Virus record (IMG/VR): IMGVR_UViG_3300028559_000054
Span: 1-52,391 of that record
Origin: a virus
DNA: 52,391 nt
Strand: one strand, 5' to 3'
Below, in pieces: positions 43,989 through 52,318 of the stretch. A program made the translations under genes and the position numbers. Under the pieces are notes generated by a model, which was not told the DNA's origin, made no database searches, and saw nothing but the letters and a program-made list of their open reading frames with translations. Within the stretch, counting starts at the first letter, position 1. Each line of letters starts with the position of its first letter.

Positions 43989-44984
43989 TTATTTTTTCCA
44001 AAAACTATACATATTTTTATTTATTTCATAAATCATATTATCGACAGTTCTTGGCCTTAATGTTAGATAAAATTTAAACATTTCTTTTATTAAAACTTCT
44101 AAATTCGTATTATCTTCAAACTTTAACAAATCTTTCGCTTTATCATGATTACAATAAGCATGAACAACTTCTTTTCTTTTTTCTAAAAAAATTATTTTAG
44201 ATTTATTAAATCCAAATTCTTCGCCAACTTTTAAAACTAATTCTGCAGCATCTTTAATTTTTACTGTATCATCAGAACCAATATTGAATATCTCATTATC
44301 AAAATTATACAATAATTTTTCTATTGGTTCGCATAAAAATTTACAATCCGAGAAAGCTCTTGTTTGTAAACCGTCTCCAAAAATTGTAATGTCTTCGCCT
44401 TGAGAGCATTGCCTAATCCATATAGCAATTGCATTTCTATATTTATCCCAATAGTTTTGATATTTAGACACTACATTATGTGGAAGTATGATTGAATATT
44501 TTAAAGCAAAATGTTCACTAGCTTCCTTCAAGTCCATTTCTACGGCTAATTTAGCGATACCATATGGATCTTTTGGATTTCTTAAATCAATTTCTTTAAA
44601 GGGGGGGTTACCTTCTCCATAAGTCGCAAAACTAGAAAAGTTAATTATTTTTTTAATATTATAATTAATACAAGCGTTTATTATATTTATTGATCCAATT
44701 AAATTATTCTGATAGTTGTAATTTCTTATGAATGGACTTAGTATTTCCGCTGCATAAGCAGCGCAATGTATAACAAAGTCTGGTTTTTCTATTTCAAAAA
44801 TTTTATTTATTTCTTGCAGATTACAAATATCATTTACATAAAGCTTCATGTCTTTTGATACATTTTCTACAAAACCTCCAGATAAATTATCAATTCCAAT
44901 TACTTGATACCCTTTTTCTAAAAAATATCTTGAAAGAACGCTCCCTATCATTCCTGCTGCGCCAGTTATTATTATTTTTTTCAT
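43989..44984 (-). CDS. NAD-dependent nucleotide-sugar epimerase/dehydratase
   Basis: 331 aa, extended SDR. IIITGAAGMIGSVLSRYFLE at the N-terminus (GxxGxxG), DNLSGGFVENVSKDM, HCAAYAAEILSPFIRNYN, FSSFATYGEGNPPFKEID, and the catalytic YGIAKLAVEMDL. Related to GalE-type epimerases and to UDP-glucuronate-type dehydratases. The exact substrate is not clear. Overlaps the upstream methyltransferase by 4 nt. Likely provides a modified nucleotide sugar for the glycosyltransferases of this operon. Confidence 0.8.
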   Translation of the reverse strand: MKKIIITGAAGMIGSVLSRYFLEKGYQVIGIDNLSGGFVENVSKDMKLYVNDICNLQEINKIFEIEKPDFVIHCAAYAAEILSPFIRNYNYQNNLIGSINIINACINYNIKKIINFSSFATYGEGNPPFKEIDLRNPKDPYGIAKLAVEMDLKEASEHFALKYSIILPHNVVSKYQNYWDKYRNAIAIWIRQCSQGEDITIFGDGLQTRAFSDCKFLCEPIEKLLYNFDNEIFNIGSDDTVKIKDAAELVLKVGEEFGFNKSKIIFLEKRKEVVHAYCNHDKAKDLLKFEDNTNLEVLIKEMFKFYLTLRPRTVDNMIYEINKNMYSFWKK

Positions 44985-45520
44985 TTAGCTATTATTGCCA
45001 ATACGTCATCAGATCTTCCTTTTTGATTTCTTAAATCGTATATTTGAAGATTTGGATTCAAATTAGAAAATATAAATTTAGTTTTATCGATATCTACTAT
45101 GTCTTCTATAAAATAAATGCCTTGCTCTTTTAATCTTGGAAAAAGAATATTAAATGAAACAATTTGGTGTTCTAATAAATGAGAGCCGTCATCTATTATA
45201 AAATCAAACTTTTCATCTTTTAAAATGTTATCTAGTTTAGTTTTATTCGTAGCGTCTGTTTGATAAACTTGAAATCCGTCTGGTTTAAATATAAGATTTG
45301 AAATATTTATATCTAAACCAATAATCTTAGAGTTGATAAAAAAATCTTTCCATAGCATAAGAGAATATCCTTTAGAAACCCCTATCTCTAATAAGCTTAT
45401 ATTTTCTCTTCGAGAATTAAAAACTTTTTCGTATATTTCTAGATACGAGTGAGCCGTGCCCTTATCCCCATCTCCATCTGGAGTTTTATAATTTTGATAT
45501 ATTTCTTTGAGCGTTTTCAC
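44981..45520 (-). CDS. Class I SAM-dependent methyltransferase
   Basis: 179 aa. HSYLEIYEKVFNSRRENISL, LEIGVSKGYSLMLWKDFF (motif I), IIGLDINISN (motif II acidic residue), and FDFIIDDGSHLLEHQIVSFN (motif with DDGSH, as in CmcI/macrocin-type O-methyltransferases), then GIYFIEDI. GTG start at 45520. Sugar O-methyltransferase is the likely role given its neighbours. Substrate unknown. Confidence 0.75.
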   Translation of the reverse strand: MKTLKEIYQNYKTPDGDGDKGTAHSYLEIYEKVFNSRRENISLLEIGVSKGYSLMLWKDFFINSKIIGLDINISNLIFKPDGFQVYQTDATNKTKLDNILKDEKFDFIIDDGSHLLEHQIVSFNILFPRLKEQGIYFIEDIVDIDKTKFIFSNLNPNLQIYDLRNQKGRSDDVLAIIAK

Positions 45521-45532
45521 TTTGTTTTATTA

Positions 45533-46228
45533 TTAATTAAATCCATGAAACCCAAATGTTTTAGAGGTATCTTTATATGGATTAAATTCATTATGTTCTT
45601 CAACAGAAAATTGTGCAGCAAGTTCTACTGGAGCAATTTTTAATCCATTAATATTGAGATTATGTTTTTCATATAAAGAAATTATACAATCTTCTGGTCT
45701 CTCTGGATATTTATCAGAAAATTGTTGAGTAAAATTGCAAAGTTTTTTACTGCGGAAAGAAAAACCACCATTTCCTACTCTATAATTATGAATATCATAA
45801 TTTTCTAATTTAGGCACGTTTGTTTTAAATGGCAAACCAAAAAAATCTTTATTTCTAGATAAATTGTTTAAGAGGTTATTAACTAAATGTAACGGCCATG
45901 GCGCACCAATATAATCATATTTAAAAAATTCATCTGACCATTTATTTGGATTAGAAACAAATCCATCATCTTGAGTTAATAAAACGTATTCTGTATCAAA
46001 GTAATTTGTTAAATCTTTTAAAATAAATTCATTATAATCGTTCCATGACATTTGATTTATATAATTAATGTTAATATTTTTTGTTGATTTAGCTTTTGAA
46101 TCTGCAGTAATAAATACTACTTTTGCGTATTCAATATTATTCATAGAAGCTTCAATAGATTTAAAAGATGCCTCACTTTGACCTCTCCCGTCTACGCATA
46201 TTAAAGTAGTATTTTTTAATCTTATCAT
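45533..46228 (-). CDS. DUF5672-like putative glycosyltransferase
   Basis: 231 aa. KNTTLICVDGRGQSEASFKS, EYAKVVFITADSK, NEFILKDLTNYFDTEYVLLT followed by QDDGFVSNPNKWSDEFFKYD, YIGAPWP, and VGNGGFSFRSKKLCNF. The VLLTQDDGFV acidic stretch and YIGAPWP loop are typical of DUF5672/glycosyltransferase-A-like proteins. Probably transfers a sugar within this cluster. Acceptor unknown. Confidence 0.65.
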   Translation of the reverse strand: MIRLKNTTLICVDGRGQSEASFKSIEASMNNIEYAKVVFITADSKAKSTKNININYINQMSWNDYNEFILKDLTNYFDTEYVLLTQDDGFVSNPNKWSDEFFKYDYIGAPWPLHLVNNLLNNLSRNKDFFGLPFKTNVPKLENYDIHNYRVGNGGFSFRSKKLCNFTQQFSDKYPERPEDCIISLYEKHNLNINGLKIAPVELAAQFSVEEHNEFNPYKDTSKTFGFHGFN

Positions 46229-46242
46229 GTCTTTTGTTTTTA

Positions 46243-47007
46243 TTAGTCTTTGTTAATAATGGGCAAGGGTATATTAAATATATTATAATAATTATTTATA
46301 TTTAATTCAAGTTTTTTATTTTTTTCATCCCAAATATATGAACATATCCCGTTATATCTTAGTAATTGATATTTCACTTTATTCTTGAGAAATTCTTCAT
46401 TTCCGTTCCATGAGTAATGTTTAATATGAGCAATTTCTCGTGGTATTTGCAAATGAGCCAAGGTTTTGTAGTCTATTTCTTTATTATCTTTATCATTATA
46501 CACTATGTCATTTTCAAAATAGAATTTGTTTAATTTTAAGTTATTAAAATTTGTTTTAAATATCCTTGGTGGGCAAAATCCGTCTATCCAATGGTTTTCA
46601 TCATTAAAATAATTTTTGAAATTTATCTTAAAATAAGGTATAAATTCTTCTGATTGTATAAATTTTATTATATTATTAATTTGTTCTTCTGTATAAAACT
46701 CATCTTCATCTAAAAGCCAAATATAATCTACGTTTTGTTTTAATAAATATTCTAATGGGTAGTTTCTTACAGTAGAGTCATTCGATACTTTTGAATCATA
46801 TACATATGAAATAATATCTTTATATTGAGTCTTTAGTCTAAACGCTGTTTCGGTATCTTCTTTTAAGTAATTTATATTTAAATATTGATCGAACTTACAT
46901 GAAGATGCGGCGAAAATACATGTGCTACTAAACTTTCTCCAGTGTTCTAAAACACGATCAAGATATTGAGGGAAACCATAAAAGTTACATAATACTCCGA
47001 TTTTCAT
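46243..47007 (-). CDS. GT-A (family 2-like) glycosyltransferase
   Basis: 254 aa. Begins MKIGVLCNFYGFPQYLDRVL. A donor/metal motif YIWLLDEDEFYTEEQINNII (DED) and HWIDGFCPPRIFK follow. It has the general shape of small GT2-like enzymes. Overlaps the next gene by 4 nt. Specificity unknown. Confidence 0.6.
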   Translation of the reverse strand: MKIGVLCNFYGFPQYLDRVLEHWRKFSSTCIFAASSCKFDQYLNINYLKEDTETAFRLKTQYKDIISYVYDSKVSNDSTVRNYPLEYLLKQNVDYIWLLDEDEFYTEEQINNIIKFIQSEEFIPYFKINFKNYFNDENHWIDGFCPPRIFKTNFNNLKLNKFYFENDIVYNDKDNKEIDYKTLAHLQIPREIAHIKHYSWNGNEEFLKNKVKYQLLRYNGICSYIWDEKNKKLELNINNYYNIFNIPLPIINKD

Positions 47008-47771
47008 TTATTCATCCACCAATTTAAAATATAGTCCTCTCTTTGAGCAAGGTTAGGATAATCAAATCCTTGTAATGGATATGCTCTTTGCTCTATTTCA
47101 TTAACTGAAAAATCATTTCTTAGAAATGTTATCTCTAGTGTGTCTGGAAAATCTCCATAAATTGGACCATGATTATTTGCATGTAAGTGTACTATTTTAT
47201 AATATTTATTTATAGTTTGAAAAAAAGATATTTTTATGTCTATATTTTTTCTAATATATAATGGAAAAGCGTCTATTCCCCATCCGTTTGGTAATTCCTC
47301 TATAAGGGAGTGTGCTTCCATACTAATTTGATTAAAATGTTTACTAACTAAATCTATATTTTTTTCAAGTACTTCATATTCGTGACATTCTATATCCATT
47401 TTAAGCGCCATATTAAATTCTTCTTGATGATTATTCTCTCTTATGTGTTCGATAAAGTTATCTTTATTTAAGTATTGTTTTTTAAAAATAAAATTATCAT
47501 GCTCAATTGGAAGTTTTTCTACTGAACCATCATACATATATATTTTTTTGCCATTGCTTGCACATTCTAAATCAAAAGCCATAGAAGCTGGAATATGGCC
47601 AACTCCATAAGAATAAATATTTTTTGAATCTTCCATTAATTCTTTTAAAAAAACATAACTACTGTCTCCAATACCTCCATATCTTTTTTTCGTAAATGAA
47701 CAAGCGTGTGGGATGATTAATTCTTTTAATTTTTTATATTTGTTCGGATTGCTTGGATTAAATAAGTTCAT
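47004..47771 (-). CDS. FkbM-type methyltransferase
   Basis: 255 aa. YGVGHIPASMAFDLECASNG with a following GKKIYMYDGSVEKLPIEHDN, and LKMDIECHEYEVLEKNIDLV, the latter being the FkbM-type 'KMDIEGxEYEVL' motif, then ISMEAHSL. Likely an O-methyltransferase for sugar or glycan. Overlaps its neighbours by 4 nt on both sides. Confidence 0.7.
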   Translation of the reverse strand: MNLFNPSNPNKYKKLKELIIPHACSFTKKRYGGIGDSSYVFLKELMEDSKNIYSYGVGHIPASMAFDLECASNGKKIYMYDGSVEKLPIEHDNFIFKKQYLNKDNFIEHIRENNHQEEFNMALKMDIECHEYEVLEKNIDLVSKHFNQISMEAHSLIEELPNGWGIDAFPLYIRKNIDIKISFFQTINKYYKIVHLHANNHGPIYGDFPDTLEITFLRNDFSVNEIEQRAYPLQGFDYPNLAQREDYILNWWMNK

Positions 47772-48370
47772 GTCTTAATTTTGCAAGACCATACGCATTT
47801 TTCGAATTGATCTTGCATAAAGGGTTGAAGGTTATATATCTTCGCTGTGCTTGTTAAATCTGACTCCTTGCTTTCTAACCAACTCCATCTTGTATTTTTA
47901 TATTTTTCATATTCTTCTTCGCTTTTATAGTAATCATGCGTAAGAACTAAATCTCCAGATTTTAAATATTTTGCAAATGTATTAAATTCTTTTACTTTAT
48001 TTCCCCCGTCACAAAATAAAATAGTTTTACCGTCCCTGTTAATTAAATCTTTTACAAAAGACTCTATCTTAAAAATATCATTAATATACCATTTAATTTT
48101 TGTATTTTTTAAATTTTGATCAAAGCCTCGGTCTACTATATCAAAGCAGTATATATCTGCTTGTTCAGAAATTTTTGAGTCATTTAATATAAGAGAAAAT
48201 CCTCCATGATTCATGCCAATTTCTATTATTGTTTTTGGTAATTCATTAGTCTTTTTTAATTCTAAATATAAACTTTCTAACACATCTATGACTTCTACTC
48301 TTTGCTCTAATCGAATGTCTTTATAAAAAAACATCATATTGTTTGTGTCCATTTTTACGAATTCTTTCAT
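47768..48370 (-). CDS. Class I methyltransferase-like protein
   Basis: 200 aa. TIIEIGMNHGGFSLILNDSK (motif I), YCFDIVDRGFDQNL, GKTILFCDGGNKVKEFNTFA, YLKSGDLVLTHDYYKSE. The pattern is of CmcI/rhamnosyl O-methyltransferase-like proteins. The Gly-rich loop is irregular, so activity is uncertain. It starts 5 nt after the upstream gene. Confidence 0.6.
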   Translation of the reverse strand: MKEFVKMDTNNMMFFYKDIRLEQRVEVIDVLESLYLELKKTNELPKTIIEIGMNHGGFSLILNDSKISEQADIYCFDIVDRGFDQNLKNTKIKWYINDIFKIESFVKDLINRDGKTILFCDGGNKVKEFNTFAKYLKSGDLVLTHDYYKSEEEYEKYKNTRWSWLESKESDLTSTAKIYNLQPFMQDQFEKCVWSCKIKT

Positions 48371-48375
48371 ATATT

Positions 48376-48720
48376 TTATTTGTATCCTATTTTTATTTCT
48401 TTTAAAGAGGCAGAGAAGAATTTTTCTTGCAAGCTTTTTTTGGCTAAGTATCTTTGATAATTACATGAATCTACATAACTTGCTTTTACCTTGTCTACTT
48501 TTGCTTCATCTACCGCTTTGAAAGTTTTTTGATTAGCTTTTAATAGGTCCTTGTATTCTTTAGACTTAATGATTATATTAAATTTATTTGGAATTTGATC
48601 TTTAATATAATTTTTACATTCGTTCCAAGCTTTAAGAGTTAAATCGCTATTATTTCTTTTAATATAAAATATGCTTAAAAAGTCAAAAGCATAGGCTTCG
48701 TCTACTAATAAATTAATCAT
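48376..48720 (-). CDS. Small hypothetical protein in the glycan cluster
   Basis: 114 aa, helix-rich. MINLLVDEAYAFDFLSIFYI, then LKAWNECKNYIKDQIPNKFN, IIIKSKEYKDLLKANQKTF and SCNYQRYLAKKSLQEKFF. No family is recognised with certainty. Overlaps the upstream GT9-like gene by 4 nt, so it is part of the operon. It may be an accessory to sugar transfer. Confidence 0.5.
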   Translation of the reverse strand: MINLLVDEAYAFDFLSIFYIKRNNSDLTLKAWNECKNYIKDQIPNKFNIIIKSKEYKDLLKANQKTFKAVDEAKVDKVKASYVDSCNYQRYLAKKSLQEKFFSASLKEIKIGYK

Positions 48721-49556
48721 ATCTTTGTGTAGGAGTATGTTACTCCAATATCGTCCTTAGTTATATTATAATATAAACAGGCAAAGTCTAACCAGTTTTC
48801 ATGTGATACATGTGGCAATTTACCATAATGCTTTTGTGGTATAAATTCATTATTCAAGAAGCTTTCATAATTTGTTCTAAACTTAGGATAATCATTATTT
48901 CCTTCTGTTAGTATTACTTTTCTAAATATGTTTGGATAACAATTAGCTATATTCATTGGTCCAGAATTAACCCCAATGAATAAAAATGAGTTCTTTATTA
49001 TACTAATCATTTCTTCTAATGAAGACCCTCTTTTGTCTGTAACATTAATATTCTTATCGTGAGTTGAGCCAATTTGGATTAATTCAAAATCTTTATATTT
49101 TTCTTTGATTATATCTATGATATGATCTGGTATTTCTCCTGCTGTTGATTTTCCTGGACCAGAATGTATGGATATTTTTTTATAATTAATATTTTGATCA
49201 TTTTGATCGTATAAATTGAAATGCCTAAGATAACATTTTATTCCCAAAATATTGCAGTGTTTTGAGGCTCTCGAAAAATATTGAGTTCCATAAATTGTTT
49301 CGTGTTGCTCGATAGGAAGATCAAAAAGTTTATCTAATACGATAAGCATGTTTGGTTTTGTATCTCTTACTATATAAGGATTTTTATCAAAAACCCAATA
49401 TTTAAATGGATCATATAATTTTACTCCAAAATTTTTATATATATTTTCTGGCAAATGAGTATATTGAATTTTATCTCCTATTCCAACGCCTTCGATAACT
49501 ATCCCTAATTTATTTTGATTCAATAAATTTTTAAACTCTTCTTGGATTTGTGTCAT
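48717..49556 (-). CDS. GT9 (heptosyltransferase-like) glycosyltransferase
   Basis: 279 aa. IVIEGVGIGDKIQYTHL (N-terminal Rossmann), ISIHSGPGKSTAGEIPDHII (131 onward), IQIGSTHDKNI, and FIGVNSGPMNIANCYPNIFR (193-205, the GT9 donor motif 'xGxxSGPMHxA'). Length and order fit an intact single GT9 enzyme, unlike the split one at 26905-29979. Donor sugar unknown. Confidence 0.75.
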   Translation of the reverse strand: MTQIQEEFKNLLNQNKLGIVIEGVGIGDKIQYTHLPENIYKNFGVKLYDPFKYWVFDKNPYIVRDTKPNMLIVLDKLFDLPIEQHETIYGTQYFSRASKHCNILGIKCYLRHFNLYDQNDQNINYKKISIHSGPGKSTAGEIPDHIIDIIKEKYKDFELIQIGSTHDKNINVTDKRGSSLEEMISIIKNSFLFIGVNSGPMNIANCYPNIFRKVILTEGNNDYPKFRTNYESFLNNEFIPQKHYGKLPHVSHENWLDFACLYYNITKDDIGVTYSYTKI

Positions 49557-49557
49557 A

Positions 49558-50319
49558 TTAGTCTATGTCCAATAAGTGGTCTTGCGTTTCACAATTAAAA
49601 TCTTCTTCTTTTGTGGGGTTTGCATTTTTTTGAAATCCACCAGAAGAAATTTCCCAATGTTTGTTCCAAAAATTCTCTTGCCTCAATATCCTATCTTTGA
49701 CTGAAAGATACCCAACGTGTACTACAAATGGCGCCTGTTTGCTTCTTAAAATTTTTATATCACATGGAGCTAATCTATATTTTGTTAAAGTATGATCTGA
49801 ATAAATTAATTCACATCCGTCACTTTTTTCTATGTCTAAGAATCCATTTTTTAAGCCAAAATGAACTGCTCCTCTCATTAATCCTGATTTATGCAAGTAC
49901 CATTTAGGATTTATTGATGCATATTTTTCTTTACTTTTATAAAGATTCACAGAGGGTATCATGTAGCAATCTACTTCATCGTCTTGAAGTAATTGTTGGG
50001 CTAAATTATCCCATATATTTTTTTGCCATAAGGGAATATATTCATCCATATCTAAACTAATTTTTATTGGTAAGGACGTATTCTGTAATGCTATATTTTT
50101 AATCTTACCATCTAAAAGAGGATCGCTGTAATCTATATTGGTCTCTATAATTTTTAAATTATCAAACTTTAAATCATGAAGTTTTTTAAGCGTATTGTCC
50201 TCAGATTTATTGACAGCAATTACAACTTCTTGAGCAAAAGAGCAGAATTTATTAATTGCATTTAAATAATCAAAATTATTTTTAATTAAATTAAAAGCTG
50301 AAGAATATATACTAAACAT
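49558..50319 (-). CDS. GT2-like glycosyltransferase
   Basis: 253 aa. I start it at ATG 50319, which overlaps the upstream stop (TAATG) and has GGAGAAGGG before it, instead of the ATG five codons further upstream. FSIYSSAFNLIKNNFDYLNA, FAQEVVIAVNKSEDNTLKKL, IKISLDMDEYIPLWQKNIW (DMDE, donor/metal motif), and later RGAVHFGLKNGFLD. Family 2 by motif. Substrate unknown. Confidence 0.7.
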   Translation of the reverse strand: MFSIYSSAFNLIKNNFDYLNAINKFCSFAQEVVIAVNKSEDNTLKKLHDLKFDNLKIIETNIDYSDPLLDGKIKNIALQNTSLPIKISLDMDEYIPLWQKNIWDNLAQQLLQDDEVDCYMIPSVNLYKSKEKYASINPKWYLHKSGLMRGAVHFGLKNGFLDIEKSDGCELIYSDHTLTKYRLAPCDIKILRSKQAPFVVHVGYLSVKDRILRQENFWNKHWEISSGGFQKNANPTKEEDFNCETQDHLLDID

Positions 50320-51158
50320 TACCCTTCTCCCCAAGTTTTTACAATAGAGTCTATTGGTTCATTTTTGATAAAAGATAAATAATATCTTTGTAGAATTGGT
50401 TCTTTATTGAACATTTCTAAAAATATAGAATCACTACTCCATTGGCCTGAATAAAGAAGTTGGTAAAGACTTTCTATTGTGAAATTAGTTTTATATTTAA
50501 TTCTACAATATTCTCTAAAATTTATTCTATTTGCTTCGAGTTGTTGGTATTCTTGTATTTTGTTTTCTCTCCCAAGGAGTAAATGATTAGATCTACCATA
50601 AACCCAATAATACTTAAGATGATGTTTGAACCAGTCTTTTCTTGATCTAACATCTACTCTATTATTCCACGTTATTTCTTTTGTATCATTGTTATGATTA
50701 AAGTGTTTGGCTAAATCAACTCCTTGTTGGCGCGTATTCATTAATCCCCAATGAGGGCTTCCTTGAAAAAACATATCATCATAATATTTAAAAAGAAATC
50801 CTTTTCCTTCCCACCAACAAGATGATATTCTTGAGTTTTCTAAATTATTAATAAATGGTTTTATTTCTAGTGTGAATTTTGGATTTAATCTTTCCTCTGT
50901 GTCTCTTATAATAAACCAATCTCCATTAATCATTGGACCTTGCCTTAAGATTTCATTCATCTGAAAATCGTGATCATTTGTCCATTTTCTTTTTATTATT
51001 GCCCCTTCTCTTTTTCTTGATTCTAGTAGTTCCAATGTTCCATCTGTTGAGCCTCCATCTACAAAAATTAACCCATCAAAATGTTGATAAACATCTTTTG
51101 TAAGATCGTTGATTTCTTCTTTTTTATTTTGAGTAATTCCGCAGAAGTATATTTTCAT
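50319..51158 (-). CDS. GT2-family glycosyltransferase
   Basis: 279 aa. MKIYFCGITQNKKEEINDLT, FDGLIFVDGGSTDGTLELLE (classic GT2 N-terminal motif), IIKRKWTNDHDFQMNEILRQ, GDWFIIRDTEERLNPKF (RDTEE in the DxD position). The C-terminal part contains a helical ending (YQLLYSGQWSSDSIFLEMFN). Overlaps both neighbours slightly. Confidence 0.8.
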   Translation of the reverse strand: MKIYFCGITQNKKEEINDLTKDVYQHFDGLIFVDGGSTDGTLELLESRKREGAIIKRKWTNDHDFQMNEILRQGPMINGDWFIIRDTEERLNPKFTLEIKPFINNLENSRISSCWWEGKGFLFKYYDDMFFQGSPHWGLMNTRQQGVDLAKHFNHNNDTKEITWNNRVDVRSRKDWFKHHLKYYWVYGRSNHLLLGRENKIQEYQQLEANRINFREYCRIKYKTNFTIESLYQLLYSGQWSSDSIFLEMFNKEPILQRYYLSFIKNEPIDSIVKTWGEG

Positions 51159-52147
51159 TTATTAAATTGTTTCATTATAAGGTCGTGTTCATTCCTACAA
51201 TGAAATTTATTTTTATAAAAGTCATGTATTTCTTTTCTGTTTAATCCGATAGCTTTATTTTTAATATTATTAAAGTTATCAAAATTTTTTAATGTTAAAT
51301 CGAAGAATTTAGCATTATTTGTTACCCCGCCTTGATCTTCATCTAAAGTTATTACTGGTGTCCCTCTAGAGTAAGACTCTAATGTTGTAATATTACAAGA
51401 CTCAATTAATCTTGTGAACTGGCATAAGGCTATGGCATTTGACATCACATTATTTTTATCTTCATCTTCTAAGCCTAAATAAAATTCTAAGTTTGGCATA
51501 TTTAATCGTTTTAAGAACTTCTCAAGCTCTGCACTATTCCATGGCGCTCCATAGATTTTAAATCGATCCTTTGCATTTAATTCTGCTAACTTAATGAATA
51601 GGTCAAGCCCTTTAGCTTGTAGTCCCCAACCTAAGCTACCACACCATAAAAAGTACTCTCTTTTTTGTTCATTTTCATTATAATAGAACTCGTCTTCAGA
51701 TAGACCATGAGGTATAATGCATGTTTGATCTTCATTAAAAAATCCACTATATGATAGTTTTTGATTCAATGATAAAAACCTATTAGTAATAAATTCTGAA
51801 GAAAATATAAATAATGCTGGGATACCACCTTTAGCCATGCCACCACAATTAGCATTAATTGCCTTAATTCTTTTATTGTGTATTAATTTACAACTTTCAT
51901 TTGTTAGATTATAGGCTATAACTTTACCTTCTTGTGGTAAATTTATTATAGCTTTACTTACGAAGTCTTCTTGCGATTCGGCTTGTATATAAATATAGTC
52001 TTTTGAATTAATTTTTTGAGAAGAAATGATTTGTAATGGTATATTATTAGATGAGCAAAACTTTATAAAAGCTTCTATTCTTTTTTCTATACCACCAGAT
52101 ATGGGCGATGGAAATATTTGATGAGTATTTAAAAGTATAAAATTCAA
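51155..52147 (-). CDS. GT4-family glycosyltransferase
   Basis: 330 aa. IFPSPISGGIEKRIEAFIKF, FLWCGSLGWGLQAKGLDLFI, DRFKIYGAPW, LEFYLGLEDEDKNNVMSNAI, and LIESCNITTLESYSRGTPVI (the E-x7-E motif) mark a GT-B family 4 transferase. The start at 52147 is TTG; the protein begins MNFILLNTHQIFPSP, and no in-frame ATG lies nearby upstream. First gene of the glycan operon, with promoter at 52157-52185. Confidence 0.8.
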   Translation of the reverse strand: MNFILLNTHQIFPSPISGGIEKRIEAFIKFCSSNNIPLQIISSQKINSKDYIYIQAESQEDFVSKAIINLPQEGKVIAYNLTNESCKLIHNKRIKAINANCGGMAKGGIPALFIFSSEFITNRFLSLNQKLSYSGFFNEDQTCIIPHGLSEDEFYYNENEQKREYFLWCGSLGWGLQAKGLDLFIKLAELNAKDRFKIYGAPWNSAELEKFLKRLNMPNLEFYLGLEDEDKNNVMSNAIALCQFTRLIESCNITTLESYSRGTPVITLDEDQGGVTNNAKFFDLTLKNFDNFNNIKNKAIGLNRKEIHDFYKNKFHCRNEHDLIMKQFNK

Positions 52148-52156
52148 CTTATACTC

Positions 52157-52185
52157 ATAATATTATAATTAATAATATAAGTCAA
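52157..52185 (-). promoter_or_regulatory. Sigma70-like promoter (glycan operon)
   Basis: - strand: TTGACT (52185-52180), 17 nt, TATTAT (52162-52157), 9 nt, TTG start at 52147. It would drive the eleven glycan genes down to 43989. Confidence 0.65.
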
Positions 52186-52214
52186 GTAAAATTATTATAT
52201 TAAACCAATCTTGG

Positions 52215-52223
52215 GTGTAACAT
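52215..52223 (+). promoter_or_regulatory. Putative late promoter motif before a + strand micro-ORF
   Basis: GTGTAACAT lies 5 nt before an ATG at 52229. The block GTGTAA(T/C)ATC followed within a few bases by TATATGACC is also found at 85-106. This parallel suggests a + strand leaderless start. Confidence 0.3.
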
Positions 52224-52228
52224 CGTAT

Positions 52229-52303
52229 ATGACCCTATCTACTACTTTAATTTGTTTTGCTGTGTTAATTTATATATTTTATCTTATTGAAAGATTAAAA
52301 TAA
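52229..52303 (+). CDS. Candidate 24-residue single-pass membrane micro-protein
   Basis: The ORF reads MTLSTTLICFAVLIYIFYLI then ERLK: a short Thr/Ser start, about 16 hydrophobic residues able to span a membrane, and a charged end. It is on the opposite strand to its neighbours, in the divergent gap, and is preceded by the same motif as the first structural gene. No Shine-Dalgarno sequence. It could be chance in AT-rich DNA; comparison with related phages would decide. Confidence 0.3.
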   Translation: MTLSTTLICFAVLIYIFYLIERLK

Positions 52304-52318
52304 TTAATTATTGCAATT

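Noticed and set aside
50320-50334. Longer start of the GT2-like gene ending at 49558
   Set aside because: The ATG at 50319 overlaps the upstream stop as TAATG and has a strong ribosome binding site; the five extra codons have none and lie in the previous gene.
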